Positions 45,202-56,304 of a DNA stretch of 64,000 nucleotides are shown piece by piece. The stretch spans positions 82,329,847 to 82,393,846 of the forward strand of contig NC_087064.1 in NCBI RefSeq assembly GCF_963678635.1, read 5' to 3'. The first letter of the stretch is position 1. Every line of letters starts with the position of its first letter. The position numbers and the translations under genes were made by a program. The notes beneath the pieces were generated by a model that was not told the origin of the DNA, searched no databases, and saw only the letters and a program-made list of their open reading frames with translations. This DNA is from Symsagittifera roscoffensis (lineage: Eukaryota > Xenacoelomorpha > Acoela > Convolutidae).

Positions 45202-45614
45202 TCGAAGTCTATTCAGCAAACCTCAAGTTGGCACTTCAACTAACGCAGTTTGGATTGAATGAAGTAGTATTTTACATTATAAACATTAGCTAACTAAAAT
45301 AACGAAACAATCAAAATATTTTTCACATCTTCATCAAACCTCTGTTCAAGTAATTACGAAACTGACTCAAAATGTCAACGGCAATTCTGAATTAAATGAC
45401 GTTTTCAAATACCATATAATAACTTAGTTCAAGTTAGGTTTATGTTGCAACTATCAGAATTGTCCAAGTTGATCTGAGCATATTGCTCTTAATGGTAAAC
45501 ACTAAGTCACAGTGAAATTATAAAGTGACCAACTCTTAACTCTGTCAAAATGGGCACAATTAGTATGAGATCTGAGAACAAATATTCTTTCAAAACTTGG
45601 AAATCAGAATCGTT
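45202..45614 (-). other. Short spacer between TIGAR-A stop and MTMR start
   Basis: These 413 bp separate two minus-strand genes head to tail. They must hold the TIGAR-A 3' end and the promoter or 5' UTR of the MTMR gene. I see no canonical AATAAA close to the TIGAR-A stop and no clear core promoter. Confidence 0.5.
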
Positions 45615-45978
45615 CTAGGCTAAGTGAGACACATCATGCAAGAAGTGCAGTTTATTCAATGTGAACTGAGTCGGACTACTCATAGTCAAGGACAGATGCG
45701 TGAATGCAGTATTTGGAGGAGTGCTTAGAAGTCGCTTGGTGTCTTTTTGAGATATAACATCATCACCGAGGTTTCCATTTGTAACGACCCTTAAAAATTC
45801 CCGGATTAGTCCACCGTGGCTAGCTATGAGACAAGAGATAGACTTCGGATTTGTCTTTACAGGCAGGAAAGCAGCAGCACTCTGGCCAGATACAGAGGTC
45901 AAATCATTGTCTTCTTTGAGAAGATCAAGAGCCTCTCTTAGTTCATTGCTTTTGTCAGCTGAGCCATCTGCAGCATTT
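45615..45978 (-). CDS. TIGAR: TIGAR-A exon 3: second catalytic His
   Basis: Residues 158-278. SISCLIASHGGLIREFLRVV carries the second active-site His, and the end is HLSLTMSSPTQFTLNKLHFL. The acceptor is TTGCTTCAG and the stop is TAG at 45615-45617. Confidence 0.9.
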
Positions 45979-48900
45979 CTGAAGCAAGACGAAAAGACTA
46001 AAAAAGGGGCTATTAACTGTTGCCTCCGATTCTTGCAGGTTACACTAGAACCTAGCAGGCGATTGACGGTGATATTTGTCGAATAAAAAACTAATTCATC
46101 CGTATTTTTGATTTTGAAGATTTCTACAAGATAAAAACTTTCTAGTTGGTAGTTTTCAGATTACAATTCTTCCAAACAGAGACAACAGACACATGGAAAA
46201 GTGTAGCAGCTCAAAAATAACCAGCAACATTTCCTTCGTGCAGCTTTTTAACACCAGGAAAAGTTTATGATGGTCATTTTTTGATTTAAAAAATCTACCT
46301 CATCTGAGTAATCCTAACCAATACAGTTTTTCAGCCGGGAATAAAAAATTCTATTTTTCGAACAAAAAGCAAAGAGCCTTTTTTCACAGCAATTTGTTAG
46401 TTGTTATTGGAGAGCGTAATTTGAGCTGCATCTTTAAAATAAATAACAAAAAATTTATAAACTTAAATGCCATCAACTTTGCTTGGAAGCAGTCAACTAA
46501 CTCGAATAATTCTTCGCCTTTTCCAGCTGAAACGAAGTTATACATTATTTTCATAAACTCTTTCACGCGTTGCTGAATCTGAGGAAGTGTCTCAGCGCCT
46601 TTGGGCACAAACGCCGGCGGTTTTTTGTTAACTGCTGCAGCCATTTTGTTCAATTCGGAAACTGCTTTACCCTCAGCTGAACCATAATTTCGTTCACGCA
46701 GACACTTCAATGTCCGCACCACGGGGATACAGATCGTAGAATCTTCATTTTCTTGCTGTGACAGCACTAATTGGCACGTTAAATGGGCTCTTTTGAGGTC
46801 ACTGGCAAAGGCGAAGTCAAATCGGTCTTTTCTCAAAAGTCGTCCCAGTTTCCACGCCTTGGAAATTATTCAACTTGATTAACTTATCTTTTTAGCTGAA
46901 CTATATTTCTAGTTTAAACCACACTACAAATGCTAATACCAGAAAAAAGTTTGTCGTGTTTAACATTTCCCCCCAAAACGATCACCAATTTCACGGACTC
47001 TATACATTTTTTAAACATTTCTCGTGCATGTGAATTCATTGGTTACAACGCTTTTTTAAACACCTGAGCAATAAATAATTTTTGTATGCTGATCCATATC
47101 CGTATTGTACAAAATCAGAAGGACGGCTTTTTTGATCTCACCATTGAAAAAGGGGAGGAACTGGGTATTTGGGTGTTTTGTAGTTTTTCTTTTGTTTCCA
47201 CGCAAATCAGATTATCGGACTGGTTCGAGTGATAAATCGTATAAATGATCATCGAACTGGCTCGAGTGATAAATCATATTAAAACTCCTTTCAGTCGTGA
47301 TTCGAGACATAAAAAATTTCCAAAAAATTTTTCCCAGAGCCGAGATAAACAGGATTGAACTTTTTTGATTTTTCGCTTCTTTCGAGCGAGAGAGCAGGCT
47401 TTTAATAGAAGGCTTTATAGTACATAAACCATGGATTTTCCATTCAAGTATAAAAAATCTAGTAAAATAAGTTTTAAAAGTTTCTTTTTAGCTTGGGAAC
47501 AAAAAAATCAAAACACCTCTGCAAAAAAAATTGAAAAACTTAATTTTTTGATTTTTATAAGTTATTTTTCTTAGTACTTACTACTTATTAGGACGTTTTT
47601 TATTAGTCATTGGTCTTCCACGCGCAAGAAAAACTGAAATTAAATTTAATAAAAAAACTTTTTTTGTAGTTTTGAGAATATGGTCGGAACATTCTATGCT
47701 ACTTGCATATCAACCGGCTATCCTGATTCTAAATTGAAAATTAACTAAACTTTTCATCGTGCAGTTAATTTCCCAAAACCTTTAAAACTTGGTCAAAAAA
47801 ATTACAAAAAATGAAAAGGCTCGAAGCTAAATGCAGAAAAACATACACTCTTTTCGAGGCTCTTTCATTTAGATAGCTAAGAATAATACACGAAGTCTTT
47901 TTTTTAAAAAAGCTCCCCTAGATCGGAAAAAATTTAGCCAATAAAATACTATCATTGTTAAATGAAGTTATTTTTTCGATAGGCACTAATTTACTTTTGA
48001 CAGTGCCTTATTATTCAAATAAAACTGAAGACTATATAATGGTATGAATATGAACAAAAAAAATATAAATATAAGTCAAAGACAGTTGAAAAATGTCGAT
48101 TCACTCAGGGAGACAGAAAATGCAATTTTTTCCAAAAATTTCCACTTTCGAGTTGCCAAGTAAAATATATATCACTTTGAGGCTCTTAGAGCTCCAGAAT
48201 CGGACACAATTGGCACCTTTTTTGATTAAAACAAACCCATTTTGAGAAAACTGGATCTTAAGGACACTTGAAAACTTTACTATCGAAAAAAAATCAAAAT
48301 CAACTCTGAAACTATAAGTCCATCACAATTTTTGCGCCATTTAAAATTTTGTTATTGGAGAGAACAATTCTAAAATGAAGTTCGATCAATTCAACTACTC
48401 TCCCTGCTTTTCCATTTTCGAAAATTAAAATTTCATTCCGAAAACGATATTGAAGAAAGATCAAAAATTAATACGAACAAAATGCACTTAAAAATGCAAA
48501 AAAAAAATTTCACTTCTTAAATTAGCTGCATAAAATCAATGGCAATTTCTTATTAGAACTTAGATTTTAGAAAACCCTAATTTACAAGGAACGTGTTTAA
48601 AATTAATACATAAGGGGAGAGGAGGTGAAGTGGTTACATCTCCGCCTCTCAATTAAAAGGCCAGATGTTCGAGGCCGACCATGATCTGCGCTCGTAGCTT
48701 GAAGATGAAGCATCATTGCCCAGCCCAGAAAATAGCCAAAAATTGCATTTAGTTCTTAAGCAGGGACACAACAGAGGTTCTCCGAAAAGAGCTCAAAAGC
48801 TCGCAGGTAGTTCCTTTTTCTGGTGGATAAATCGTCTGAATTTTTACTTATTTTTAATACGTATAGGGCGGATAGATTCTTAGGCACGAACAAAATTTGA

Positions 48901-51702
48901 AAAGAGATCCATGAATTTGAAATGAAAGCAAACCCAAGTTGAACTTAAGCTATGAAAAATCGAACATAAAAATCAAATTTGAAAGAAGACTCTTCCCAAG
49001 AAAAATTAGAAAAAAAACCACACGACACAACTTGAGCGAGGTGAAATGAAAACTTGACAAAGAATTTTTTGCGGGCGATCTCTCATCTTTACTAGTTTTC
49101 ACAAAGCAAGTTATAACACTAACACAGAGGCGAAGCAGTGCTTCGCAACACTTCCGATAAAACAAAAACATTACATGGAAGATAGTGAATGGAAAAAGAG
49201 ACGGAACTCGAAATTTTATAACATAAAAAAATTACTTGAAAAAAGTCAAAAATTCATACCTCTGTCTCGGACAAAATTCAAAAACATCCTTAAAAAAAAC
49301 AATGCGAAACATTTATCGAGCGACAAGTAAGTCAAAAAACGAGTCGAGCACCGTTAAGTCGGAATCAAAACTGTTGTCATAAAAAATTTTAGCTATAGCG
49401 TTTTGGAAAGCTAAGGTTTTACGACCCATCCCTCCTGAAACACAAAAGCATACGAAAATACTGTGGGTCTAGCTAAAGCTGGAGGTACCTGTGCCATAAT
49501 TCTTTGTATTATTGTACTGCTGCGGGAAAAATGTAATTTCAATAATTCAAAAATTGGGCTACACCTATAACCTTGGTTGTTTCTCAAATAAAATACGAGA
49601 TGTTTTTGAGAATTTTAGATTTCAAAAAACTTCAGCTTTCGAATTTATAAAAAAATATATGGCCTTAAGGCTGTTTGAATTTTAAGAGCAAAATATGATT
49701 AACTTTTTGACAAAATTAACGCAATTGAAGAAAACTGGATCTTGGGGTAGAGTTTTTATTCCGCTGAAATCTAAATTTCAAGATCAATTTTCGAAACTAG
49801 AAGTTGAATCACGTTCTTCGCTGTACTTTCACTGTAAGGTGAATTTAAAAAGAAATCACACTTAAATCGCGAAAAAGCCTTTTCCTGAAAAAAAATCATC
49901 AGCACCTATGAAAGAGTCTGAACTTCGTTCCTCGACTTTTAAGAACCCGATATCATACATTTTATACATATCATACCGAAAACCACGAATCTGAAAAAAA
50001 AAATTCGACAAGATTATTTGAACTTTCTACTGCTGCACTCAATTGAAGGTTACAAAAGTAACCTCACATTTGTAAGCTATAGCGTTTTGGAAAGCTATCC
50101 CTCCTGAAACACAAAAGCATACGAAAATACTGTGGGCCTAGCTAAAGCTAGAGGTACCTGTGCCATAATTCTTTGTATTATTGTACTGCTGCGGGAAAAA
50201 TGTAATTTCAATAATTCAAAAATTGGGCTACACCTATAACCTTGGTTGTTTCTCAAATAAAATACGAGATGTTTTTGAGAATTTTAGGTTTCCAAAAAAA
50301 CTTCAGCTTTCGAATTTATAAAAAAATATATGGCCTTAAGGCTGTTTGAATTTTAAGAGCAAAATATGATTGACTTTTTGACAAAATTAACGCAATTGAA
50401 GAAAACTGGATCTTGGGGTAAAGTTTTTATTCCGCTGAAATCTGAATTTCAAGATCAATTTTCGAAACTAGAAGTTGAATCACGTTCTTCGCTGTACTTT
50501 CACTGTAAGGTGAACTTAAAAAGAAATCACACTTAAATCGCGAAAAAGCCTTTTCCTGAAAAAAATCATCAGCACCTATGAAAGAGTCTGAACTTCGTTC
50601 CTCGACTTTTAAGAACCCGATATCATACATTTTATACATATCATACCGAAAACCACGAATCTGAAAAAAAAAATTCGACAAGATTATTTGAACTTTCTAC
50701 TGCTGCACTCAATTGAAGGTTACAAAAGTAACCTCACATTTGTAAGCTATAGCGTTTTGGAAAGCTAAGGTTTTACGACCCATCTCTCCTGAAACACAAA
50801 AGCATACGAAAATACTGTGAGCCTAGCTAAAGCTGGAGGTACCTGTGCCATAATTCTTTGTATTATTGTACTGCTGCGGGAAAAATGTAATTTCAATAAT
50901 TCAAAAATTGGGCTACACCTATAACCTTGGTTGTTTCTCAAAGAAAATACGAGATGTTTTTGAGAATTTTAGGTTTCCAAAAAAACTTCAGCTTTCGAAT
51001 TTATAAAAAAATATATGGCCTTAAGGCTGTTTGAATTTTAAGAGCAAAATATGATTAACTTTTTGACAAAATTAACGCAATTGAAGAAAACTGGATCTTG
51101 GGGTAAAGTTTTTATTCCGCTGAAATCTGAATTTCAAGATCAATTTTCGAAACTAGAAGTTGAATCACGTTCTTCGCTGTTCTTTCACTGTAAGGTGAAC
51201 TTAAAAAGAAATCACACTTAAATCGCGAAAAAGCCTTTTCCTGAAAAAAAATCATCAGCACCTATGAAAGAGTCTGAACTTCGTTCCTCGACTTTTAAGA
51301 ATCCGATATCATACATTTTATACATATCATACCGAAAACCACGAATCTGAAAAAAAAATTCGACAAGATTATTTGAACTTTCTACTGCTGCACTCAATTG
51401 AAGGTTACAAAAGTAACCTCACATTTGTAAGAAAGGTTGTTTACAGGAAAAAAGTCTATTTCCGATTGTACGTACACTTGCTATCTATTTCGGATTGCAC
51501 GTACACTTGTTCTCGAAAGTGAAAATAACCAAATTTCGACAAAAAATGAAGCCTTTTAAACTACCTAATATATGTAAAATACAACTTGAACAATTCCTTG
51601 ACAGTCTAGAGGAGTATCAACATGCCCCTGGATCACTCCGCGTCTGTTTGCATCTGTCCTGCCATGCCTCACAAGAGTCAAATCAAAATCAACTGAATTC
51701 AT
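45615..51702 (-). CDS. TIGAR: TIGAR-like histidine phosphatase, copy A
   Basis: A member of the histidine-phosphatase (phosphoglycerate mutase) superfamily closest to TIGAR, which hydrolyses fructose-2,6-bisphosphate and related phosphates and so restrains glycolysis. Exons are 51702-51586, 46857-46502 and 45978-45615. Phases agree and give 278 residues (human TIGAR 270). Catalytic positions are present: Arg12-His13-Gly14 (VRHGRT), Glu94 in CLRERNYG, and His212 in IASHGGLIREF. The usual RHGE/Q is RHGR here. Intron 1 is 4.7 kb and full of repeats. The ATG chosen gives an N-terminus identical in length to copy B and to the dead copy C. A phosphoglycerate-mutase-like phosphatase with another substrate cannot be excluded. 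Confidence 0.88.
46502..46857 (-). CDS. TIGAR: TIGAR-A exon 2
   Basis: Residues 40-158. DRFDFAFASDLKRAHLTCQL and KCLRERNYGSAEGKAVSEL hold the conserved Asp-Leu-x-Arg and catalytic Glu. The acceptor is TTTCCAAG and the donor TTCGA/gttagt, phase 2. Confidence 0.9.
47143..47725 (+). repeat. Dispersed repeat family T, copy 3
   Basis: It shares TTTCCACGCAAATCAG, TGGTTCGAGTGATAAATC and ATGGTCGGAACATTC with the copies at 10.5 and 25.5 kb. The left end is diverged. Confidence 0.6.
48614..48680 (+). repeat. tRNA-like fragment (possible SINE)
   Basis: GAAGTGGTTACATCTCCGCC followed by CTCTCAATTAAAAGG and a B-box-like GATGTTCGAGGCC resembles a decayed tRNA. The stems do not close. Confidence 0.35.
49124..49163 (+). 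repeat. Hairpin box of composite repeat A (isolated)
   Basis: GCGAAGC-AGT-GCTTCGC forms a perfect 7-bp stem with a 3-nt loop, followed by AACACTTCCGATAAAAC. Confidence 0.6.
49390..51430 (+). repeat. Three-copy tandem repeat, about 670-690 bp units
   Basis: The units start near 49396, 50082 and 50748 with CTATAGCGTTTTGGAAAGCT and run to CCTCACATTTGTAAG. They are almost identical. Unit 2 lacks about 17 bp (AAGGTTTTACGACCCAT) present in 1 and 3. High identity implies a recent expansion inside the intron. The open frame at 50681-50427 is in repeat sequence. Confidence 0.9.
51586..51702 (-). CDS. TIGAR: TIGAR-A exon 1: RHG active-site motif
   Basis: 39 codons. DLTLVRHGRTDANRRGVIQG carries the phosphohistidine-forming His. 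The donor is CAA/gttgta, phase 0. The same 117-nt exon length is found in all three copies. Confidence 0.9.
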
Positions 51703-52950
51703 TGCTAACTTAAAAACAAACATAAGAAAATGCGCACGACGACAAACAATATGAAGCGCCATTTGATAAATTGAAGCGCCAAAATTTTCAGCTGAACTCA
51801 AATTAACTCACGACGTATATAAGAAACTTAACTACATTCATCGACTCTTAATCATTGGAAAACGTATTATTGAAAGTTATTTATTCAGAAAATATAAGAA
51901 TATGCGGTTATTTGATAACTGCTGCTTGAATAATCATTCGCGTTTGTATTTAACTCATGCACCTTTTTATATACTTTAGTTGGCGCATCTCGACATAAGG
52001 GCGAGGCTGCTACTAAGATGCCCAAGCGACATTTAGAAAAAAGTATGACGCAGAGGCGAAGCTCAGCCTTGCATCACTTGCGATACAAAAATAATGACAG
52101 AAAAAGAGCGTTATAAATGACCAGAATGACAGCGCAAAAAAATGACCTAAACAGCGATATATTTCATAAAAACTTCAAATTATATTAATAAAAAAATTAT
52201 GATGTAGCTATTCTCCTAACACTACTATTCATAAAAACCTACATGACAAAATCAAATGAGGCGGATAAAATATATGCGGAAAAACATTAAGAAATTTTTT
52301 AAACTCGTAATACTGACTTTCATATACTTTTCAGTTTATTGTAACCAGAAACAATCATAATTTCAAACAATTTAGGACACATTGCCATCATTACTTTCTT
52401 CGAAATAAAAGAGTAAGCGAAGAAAAAAATCAATAAAACTTCCTACAAGTGCGAAAGAAAAATACTTTCAACAAATCAAATATCATAGAAAATTTCAGCA
52501 ATATTTCTTCTAACGCGATTTTACTTGCACCATAAATTTAATAAATTGAAAACGATTTAAACAATAGCGAAAAACTATGAAATCATCAGCAAACTCCGCT
52601 GTGCGGCAAATAAACCAACAAAACAGCAGAAAAACGCAAAAAGGCAGAAAACGATAGTTTGATAGATCTTTGACATGCGGAAAATTTTTCGGATAAATTG
52701 GACCCCATGATCCTTGTCGTCTTCAGCATGAACATCACGTCACCTCCACGCTAAATATGTCAAATTCATACCTCGAAAATTATATACTTATAAAAACAAA
52801 CAGCAGTTAAACTAGTGATCTATATTCCGATTTCATAACGTTTGGTATTCGAAAGCGTAAAAAGTTGATACAGCAAATCGAAGATGGGCTTGCAAAAACA
52901 AAAAAAGGTAGGCTGAAATTCAACGTAGAAAATGCTGTATAAATAAATGA

Positions 52951-53910
52951 AAGAGGGGCGAAGCAAACCGTTGCAACACTAGCAATACAACGCAAGCATA
53001 GCATAAAAGCTAGAGAATAAAAAATGAGAGAAATCAGCAAATTGAATAAAATGTAAACCGAATTGTAACCGAAAAGAAAACAGTCAAGAAGCACAACCAC
53101 CAGCATTGAATAAGTTTCCATTTAACGAGTGGCTATTAGGCCCACAATTCGTGGGTAGACGACTGCTGAGCCGAAAATTTTACCACTTGCGATACAAAAC
53201 GAGAATGCCGCTAAGTCGAAAAAAAATCTGAAAATTTCAAAAAAACCAAAAATATCGATCAAGCTAGCTTTGCAACAAAAACGAGCCAAGACATTAGTGA
53301 AACTAGCATCGAAAGAAAAGTTATCAAGCGGTAACAAAATCTAGCAGAAACCCTTCGGCCAAAATTTTTTTAAAAACTATTTTCAACTCTCTCACACTCT
53401 CAAACAAACAAACACACCTACAAACTTTTTTCACGCGTCAAATTCAAAAATATGAGGCCAAAGGTAATTAAAAAACATAAGCGACAAAAAGTTACGAATA
53501 ATGAAAAGTTATTAAGTCCGCTTCACCCTCATAACACATACACAGCTCGTGAACGACGCAATATGAGGCGACTAGGCCGATGTAATTAACCCGAAAAAAG
53601 AGGGAAATCCACTATTCACGATTTTTTAAGACTTATAAGATGTTAAGTCCCCCTCACCATCAAACCAACGAAAGGCGCGAAATGCGGACATTAAACTGGT
53701 ATAATAGGCCGAAACTTATCAAGCCGAAAAAAAAGAAAACAAAACCCAAAAGAATTGTTCAGGAAAAACTTAAATATTTAGCGTTTTGTGCGATGCAGAG
53801 GTGAGCTTGAAAACTATTTTTCCATTGAAACTACTTGAAATAAGGCCACTAAGCCGATACAAACACAGAAGCAAAGCTGTGCTTCGCAAACACTAGCGAG
53901 AACACGACGA
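52951..53910 (+). repeat. Composite dispersed repeat A, near full-length copy plus second hairpin box
   Basis: A diverged hairpin box (52951) is followed by ATCAAGCGGTAACAAAATC (53321), AACACACCTACAAAC (53410), AAGTCCCCCTCACC, and GGCCGAAACTTATCAAGCCG (53697). AAGGCCACTAAGCCGATA then precedes another hairpin box at 53864-53904. The succession suggests overlapping or tandem copies. Confidence 0.55.
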
Positions 53911-53940
53911 AAAAGCAAATCCTCGAAATAGTTAAACTTT

Positions 53941-54000
53941 GCTACGTATGGGCTTCGAACCTGCGATCTCGAGAATTTTCAAGTCCCCCACGCTTAATTT
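53941..54000 (-). repeat. tRNA-Ser-like fragment
   Basis: On the minus strand GGGGGACTTGAAAATTCTC resembles an anticodon arm with TGA. It is followed by the B-box GGTTCGAAGCCC. The 5' half and acceptor stem are not recognisable. Confidence 0.4.
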
Positions 54001-54627
54001 TTTCTGAAATTCAATTAACGGAAGTCTATTTAAAAGTACTTTTCTTGTTCTACACTTCGCCAAAATTTCTCGGCCACGAACGCTCAACAACCGGTAAACA
54101 CTTGTCACAAATGAAGCAGCAAAGTATGCTAACAAATTGCCAATGATATGCAGCAAAAGTGGCACCAAATACAAATGAATACAATTTTTGCCAGTAATAA
54201 ATTGGAATACATCAAACTGAAGGCACCAACTTTGCATGTATTAAATTGGAATACATAAAAACACATAATCGTATAATTATGCATTTAAAAAAATTGCTAG
54301 ATATAATCAGTTAGAAAATTCCTGAAATCGAGTTTGTATGATTGTTAAGTTGTTTGAAACAAATAGCTTTTTTTGGTTCGTTTGATGAATCTACACGAAG
54401 TCGAAGTTCCACTTCGCATACACAACCAAAAATATGACCGACAACGCTACTTGGAAAAACTGAATGAGTAAAACTTTGAGTCTTCATAATTTCTTAAGTG
54501 ACGCAAGCCAATTATGACGCATTAGCAGTACCATTCAATTCGAAAAAAGAAATTTAACTACTCACATGCCTCAATTTATAGAGCGGACGCACTTTAACAA
54601 GTATACGAAAAGTTCATTAAAAATAAC

Positions 54628-54697
54628 CGACCCTGTCCAGGTTCAAACCCTCCTTTTTTGTGGCGGGTCTCCTTCCCTACCTCTACGCTACAGATCC
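54628..54697 (-). repeat. tRNA-derived fragment with A and B boxes
   Basis: On the minus strand the A-box TAGCGTAGAGG is exact to consensus, and GGGTTTGAACCTGG is B-box-like. It is interrupted by a poly(A/T) run and has no closing acceptor stem. Confidence 0.45.
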
Positions 54698-55409
54698 ATG
54701 ATACCTTGAAGCTAAAGTCTTACTTGTAATATACCAGTCTGTGTTAAAATCCTTAAAATTGGCTGATCTTAAAAGCTGGTTAATGATCTTGTGCAAATAC
54801 TGCAAAAGAACATTTTCAAAATGAACACTAGTATTTGCGACTTAGGTTGGAAAAAAGAAAGTTCATACTATCACACTGGTTTTGCTTGTGTAAAAATGTA
54901 TCAACTGAGCTAACTTATTACGATTCGAATGTCAAAGCACATGCTATCAAGAAGCCGTTAAGATGCCCCAAAAGTGGAATCAACATTTGCGACTTAGGTT
55001 TTAAAAAAAGAGTACTCGTAGTATAACACAAACTCTCACTAAAGTTCGATAGTGTTAATAGGCCGAAACCTATTAAGCCGAAAAAATGACACAAAAATAA
55101 ACAAAAAATTTTTTTTTTAACAAATCGAGTTGGAAAAACCACAACCAACATAGGACGAAGAGGCGAAGGAGACAAAGTTGTTTACGGAAAAAACCCTGGT
55201 ACCCCGATTGCAATACCTTAAAAAAGGGTTAAAAAAATGCCATAAAAATTGTTTCCATAAAAACATTTCAGAGATTAGGTTTCAAAATTATGAAAACCAA
55301 TTTTTACCTCTCTAAGTATGTCATATAAGTCGACCTAGACGATAAAAAAAAAACACCGAAACCATTTGATCGAAAAAAAACTTAAACTTAAAATGTTCAA
55401 AAAGTTCAC

Positions 55410-55434
55410 AACTCGGATTTTGAAAATCCGAGTT
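55410..55434. repeat. 25-bp palindrome
   Basis: AACTCGGATTTT and AAAATCCGAGTT are exact complements separated by a single G. Confidence 0.85.
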
Positions 55435-55603
55435 GGTAAACTTATAATTAACAAAACGACCGTCAATTATATTAGGAATTTTTTCAACTGAAGAAAAATC
55501 CATGCTTTCAAAATTGAGCTGACAAAAAGGATCAGACAATCCAAAGTCAGCCTGTTTCCCCACAAAAAAATCTATTTCATACATATGCTGTACTAGCAAA
55601 AAT

Positions 55604-55673
55604 AGGTTCGGCCGCGATTCGAACTCCACACCTTAGGGTGCTAAGGCATCCACATTAGCTCTAGACCAGGATG
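55604..55673 (-). repeat. tRNA-like fragment
   Basis: On the minus strand CTGGTCTAGAGCTAATGTGG is followed by a possible anticodon arm (CCTTA ... TAAGG) and GAGTTCGAATCGC as the T-loop. The acceptor stem cannot be closed. Confidence 0.4.
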
Positions 55674-55901
55674 TTTATGTACAATAATAAAGCAAGTCCA
55701 AAGATTGTTGTATAGTCTAGTACCCGATTAAAGTCAGTTGCTCGCCCAAGTGCAAAAACTATTCAAATTATAGAACAATCTCCATTGGCTTACTGTTGGT
55801 TTGATAATTTTCAACTGCAAAGCTAAAACAATTATTTAATTTCTATCTTAAAAATACATAGAATCTGACGGTAATAAAATTATTTCAAATATAATACATA
55901 A

Positions 55902-55907
55902 TTTATT
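55902..55907 (-). promoter_or_regulatory. Poly(A) signal AATAAA of TIGAR-B
   Basis: AATAAA on the minus strand lies about 21 nt after the TIGAR-B stop codon, in a position that fits 3' end formation. Confidence 0.5.
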
Positions 55908-55928
55908 TCAAAACAGCAACAAAGTAGT

Positions 55929-56304
55929 CTATTCTTTTGCGTTCAGGTGAGAAACATTATACAAATAGTGCAGCTTGGTCAGAGTGAACTCAGTAGGACT
56001 ATTCATCGTCAAAGTAAAATGAGTGAAGGATGTATTTGCCGGACTGTTGATCAGAAGCTTCTTAAATTCAGGAGACACTACATCTTCGCTGGGATTTCCA
56101 CAGGTGACTAGCTTCATGAATTCCCTGATGAATCCTCCGTGACTAGCTATGATACAGGAAATCGACTGCTGGGAAGATTTTTCAGGTAAAAACGGCGTTT
56201 CCTTCAGAACAGTGTGCGCTATAGTCATTTTATCATGATCTGATAACGAGTCGAGAGCCTGAGTTAATTTCTCACTTGGTCCTGTAGATTCTTCTTTGCA
56301 ATTT
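55929..56304 (-). CDS. TIGAR: TIGAR-B exon 3: second catalytic His
   Basis: Residues 159-283. SISCIIASHGGFIREFMKLV carries the second active-site His. It ends HLNAKE and TAG. The acceptor is TTTTGCCTAG. Confidence 0.9.

Larger units (their letters stand above)
46858..51585 (-). other. TIGAR: Large first intron of TIGAR-A
   Basis: 4.7 kb without supportable exons. It contains a family T repeat (47143-47725), a tRNA-like fragment (48614-48680), a hairpin box (49124) and a three-copy tandem repeat (49390-51430). Confidence 0.6.
51703..55928. other. Spacer between TIGAR-B and TIGAR-A
   Basis: It holds several hairpin boxes and modules of composite repeat A (52050, 52951-53910, 54393, 55040-55220), tRNA-like fragments (53941-54000, 54628-54697, 55604-55673), a 25-bp palindrome (55410) and the TIGAR-B poly(A) signal. 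No gene is supported. Confidence 0.6.

Noticed and set aside
49390-51430. CRISPR array
   Set aside because: The units are about 670 bp, contiguous, without short spacers, and the DNA is eukaryotic.
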